DNA from: Clostridiales bacterium
GTDB lineage: Bacteria > Bacillota > Clostridia > Oscillospirales > Oscillospiraceae
Direction of reading: 5' to 3'
Length of the DNA: 9,740 nucleotides
Assembly (NCBI GenBank): GCA_019418525.1
Contig: DYBS01000069.1
Location: 1 to 9,740, forward strand
Part shown: in pieces, positions 7,646 to 9,740 of the stretch
Numbering within the stretch: position 1 is the stretch's first letter
Layout of the letters: each line of letters starts with the position of its first letter
Translations under genes and position numbers: made by a program
The notes under the pieces: model-generated
Told to the model about the DNA's origin: nothing
What the model saw: the letters and a program-made list of their open reading frames with translations, nothing else
Database searches by the model: none

Positions 7646-8938
7646 TTACTGCTTTGCCGGCTGTGCCTCTTCCTTCAGCTCGGGTCGTTCATTGGATGCC
7701 TGAGTGATGTCGCTCCAGATCCGGTTGACATCCTCCATACAGCTGAAATACAGGCTGGTGAGCAGATTGGTCTGGATACCCAGCTCCCCAGCCAAGCGGT
7801 CGATCTGGGACCAGTCCGCCCGCTCGTAGCACAGTGCCAAATCATAGAGCATGCCGCTGCGCCCGCTGTGGCGCAGCAGGGCGTCCTTGACCTCCTGGCA
7901 CAGAGGGATCTGCTTCAAAATCTCATCCAGCGGCGCGTCGATGAGATAGTTGAGGGTGGAGAACATACCCATCAGGTAAGCGTCGGACTTGGAGATGGGC
8001 AATTGCTTGGCGTAGTTGGTCAGGCTGCTGCAGAAATGGGCCCGCATGAGGGACAGTCGGAGGAACTCCTCGGCGCCCTCATCCATCTGGTTCTCCGCGT
8101 TGCTGGCGCTGAGCAGATAGACCCACTGCTTGAGCTCGTTGAGACCAATGGTCATAATGGCCTGCCGGACATTGGTCACCTTGCTGCGCAGGGAGAAGTA
8201 GCGGGAATTGGCGATGCGCAGCAGGCCGTAGGTCAGGGTGGCATCCACCGAGATGATCTTCTCGATCTCCTCAATGTCCGGCTCATCCCGGATGACCGCC
8301 ACCATCAGGCGGAAGAAATTGCTCTGCAGATAGCCGCTGTTGTGGGTCTTTTGGGCCATCTTCTCGGCCACCACTGTCCCCTCCATGGCGTCCACCTTCA
8401 GCTTCACCGCCCGCTGATAGAGATCCTCCCGGTCGATCCCCACGGCAATACACCGCTTGTCCATGCTGTGGGCGATCTCGATGATGTTCTTCAGCGTCAG
8501 ATCCTGCATGGTCTGGAAATTCAGTTTGATGTAGTCGATACTGTCCAGCATGGCCAGATACCGGGGGGCGAACTGAAATTCGTTCACCGCAATCTTGTAG
8601 CCCTCCCGGGCGTACTGCTGGATCATGTGCATGGCCAGCGGATGGATGATGACGCTGTCGTCAATCTGGATCACCAGCTCATTCTTGTCAAAGAGGCGGG
8701 GGGTCTTTTTCATCAGCAGCGTGGTGGTAAAGGTCATAAAGTGCAGCGCACCCCGCAGCAACTTGTCGGTGTTGAGAGTGAGAAAATTGTAGATGGTGTC
8801 GGCCGCCGCGAAGTCATTGGCGGCCGCGCCGTCCTCTCCGCCAAAGGCCTGATTCTCTCCGTGATACAGGATCTCATAGCCGACGATGCGTTTCTCCAGA
8901 TCCTTAATGGGCTGACGTACGATGTACTTACTGCTCAT
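7646..8938 (-). CDS. EAL-HDOD signalling protein with degenerate EAL domain
   Basis: A 430-residue protein with the typical architecture and length of the EAL-HDOD family (YuxH of Bacillus, CdgJ of Vibrio). The N-terminal EAL-like domain (about 1-200) opens with the family hallmark RQPI (8-11) and GYEILY (20-25). Catalytic positions are lost: the ExLxR motif reads EILYH and the DDF motif reads NEF (119-121), so phosphodiesterase activity is unlikely. The HDOD domain spans about 204-400 and is related to HD phosphohydrolases but normally non-catalytic. A charged tail rich in Glu, Lys and Pro follows. Family members studied elsewhere affect motility and cyclic-di-GMP output through protein contacts. 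The ATG forms an ATGA overlap with the cheV stop, so the two are almost certainly co-transcribed and translationally coupled; an AAAGGGG site lies about 10 bases upstream. Confidence 0.95.
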   Translation of the reverse strand: MSSKYIVRQPIKDLEKRIVGYEILYHGENQAFGGEDGAAANDFAAADTIYNFLTLNTDKLLRGALHFMTFTTTLLMKKTPRLFDKNELVIQIDDSVIIHPLAMHMIQQYAREGYKIAVNEFQFAPRYLAMLDSIDYIKLNFQTMQDLTLKNIIEIAHSMDKRCIAVGIDREDLYQRAVKLKVDAMEGTVVAEKMAQKTHNSGYLQSNFFRLMVAVIRDEPDIEEIEKIISVDATLTYGLLRIANSRYFSLRSKVTNVRQAIMTIGLNELKQWVYLLSASNAENQMDEGAEEFLRLSLMRAHFCSSLTNYAKQLPISKSDAYLMGMFSTLNYLIDAPLDEILKQIPLCQEVKDALLRHSGRSGMLYDLALCYERADWSQIDRLAGELGIQTNLLTSLYFSCMEDVNRIWSDITQASNERPELKEEAQPAKQ

Positions 8939-9740
8939 CGTCCCGATTCCCCTTTCTGCTTTTTGTTCCGGCTGAGCAGCTCATCCAGCACTCCGATCAG
9001 ATGTCCGATCTCCGGCTTGCTCAGCTGCTCATCCGCACCGACCTCCTGGCCTTTGCGGCGCATTTCCTCCGTGATCAGGGAGGAAAAGATAACCACCGGG
9101 ATGCTGCGATATTCCGGGCTGCTCTTGATGAGCTTGGTCAGGCGGTGGCCATCCATCTGGGGCATCTCCAGGTCCGTGATGATGATGGCCACCTGATCGC
9201 TCAGCTCCTCCGGCGGGCAGGCCTGCAGGGCCTCCCACAGCTCGGCCCCGTTGGGGAACATGCGCAGGTTGGTATAGCCCGCACGCTCCAGAGAGTCCCG
9301 GATCATCCGGGACAGGAGGATGGAGTCCTCCGCCACCCAGACAGGGCTGGTGTTGCGCTCCCGGGTGCCCATGGCCTCCACCTCGCTGATCTGGATACTG
9401 GTCTCCGGGGCGATCTCCGCCACGATGCGCTCAAAGTCCAGGATGCTGACCAAATCATCGCCGCACTGGGCGATACCGGTGGCCACACCGTCCGCGCCGC
9501 CGGAGATGGTGCTGTCCGGCTTCTGAATGTCTTTCCAGGAGATGCGGCTGATGCCCACGACGCTGTCCACCCGGAAGGCCACGAACATCTGATTGAAATT
9601 GGTCACGATAAACAGGTCCTTCTCCCGGTGGGGATGCTCCTCTCCCGTGAGATACTTGGGCAGATCCACCACCGTGATGACCATATCCCGGGGCTTGAAG
9701 ATCCCCTCCACCGCCTGATGTGTGTGCGGCATAGGCTTCA
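8935..9740 (-). CDS. cheV: CheV chemotaxis coupling protein, CheW-REC fusion (N-terminus cut off)
   Basis: The frame continues through the right edge; an ATG at 9732 lies inside the CheW-like domain (PMPHTHQAVEGIFKPRD) and is not the true start, so roughly 35-45 N-terminal residues are missing by comparison with typical CheV. Counting from that Met, the CheW-like domain runs to about 120 and a response-regulator receiver domain from about 130 to 258. The receiver keeps the acidic pair E135-D136, the phosphorylation site D187 (TDLEMP), S217/S218 and the lysine K239 (SKPE). CheV couples chemoreceptors to the CheA kinase, as CheW does, and its phosphorylated receiver helps adaptation. It implies a motile, chemotactic cell. 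The stop overlaps the start of the EAL-HDOD gene by four bases. Confidence 0.94.
   Translation of the reverse strand, partial: KPMPHTHQAVEGIFKPRDMVITVVDLPKYLTGEEHPHREKDLFIVTNFNQMFVAFRVDSVVGISRISWKDIQKPDSTISGGADGVATGIAQCGDDLVSILDFERIVAEIAPETSIQISEVEAMGTRERNTSPVWVAEDSILLSRMIRDSLERAGYTNLRMFPNGAELWEALQACPPEELSDQVAIIITDLEMPQMDGHRLTKLIKSSPEYRSIPVVIFSSLITEEMRRKGQEVGADEQLSKPEIGHLIGVLDELLSRNKKQKGESGR

Noticed and set aside
7868..9196. Plus-strand open frame of 442 codons
   Set aside because: It is a mirror of the EAL-HDOD and cheV genes, crosses their junction, and has no family-like motifs.
9730..9732. ATG at 9732 as the true cheV start
   Set aside because: It falls inside the CheW-like domain and the frame remains open to the window edge with family-like residues before it (Lys-Pro), so the gene starts outside.
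1..9740. Mobile elements, CRISPR arrays, tRNA or rRNA genes
   Set aside because: No transposase or integrase motifs, spaced direct repeats or RNA gene signatures were seen; the coding is nearly continuous and uniform in style.

Overview
The window is GC-rich, with Gram-positive style ribosome binding sites and large stand-alone cyclic-di-GMP signalling proteins. The protein sequences look most like motile anaerobic Clostridia, perhaps the Oscillospiraceae (Oscillibacter or Flavonifractor relatives). That assignment is inference from protein style; no rRNA or other marker gene is present.

Layout from right to left, following the main coding (minus) strand: (1) cheV, missing its first codons at the right edge (8935-9740); (2) an EAL-HDOD protein (7646-8938) whose ATG overlaps the cheV stop by four bases; (3) a 123-base gap (7523-7645) with a strong hairpin overlapped by a second, competing hairpin; (4) a 1419-residue multi-sensor cyclic-di-GMP enzyme (3263-7522), called protein B here; (5) a convergent terminator near 3200-3241; (6) the only plus-strand gene, a 132-residue bacteriohemerythrin (2781-3179); (7) a 182-base divergent promoter region (2599-2780); (8) the first 866 residues of a second giant cyclic-di-GMP protein (1-2598), called protein A here, which runs off the left edge.

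The genes form a compact signalling island. CheV links chemoreceptors to the CheA kinase. The EAL-HDOD protein has a decayed EAL domain and is probably a scaffold or regulator. Proteins A and B have conserved motifs for making (GGDEF) and degrading (EAL) cyclic-di-GMP, under the control of PAS and GAF sensor domains. The hemerythrin binds O2 through a di-iron centre and is transcribed divergently from protein A.

The most notable observations are three. A and B are built from the same two modules in opposite order. Both carry a PAS domain with a C-x10-C-x2-C cysteine motif, beside an O2-binding protein. Two mutually exclusive hairpins precede the protein B start. All the domain families are known; I see no wholly new system, mobile element, CRISPR array or RNA gene.
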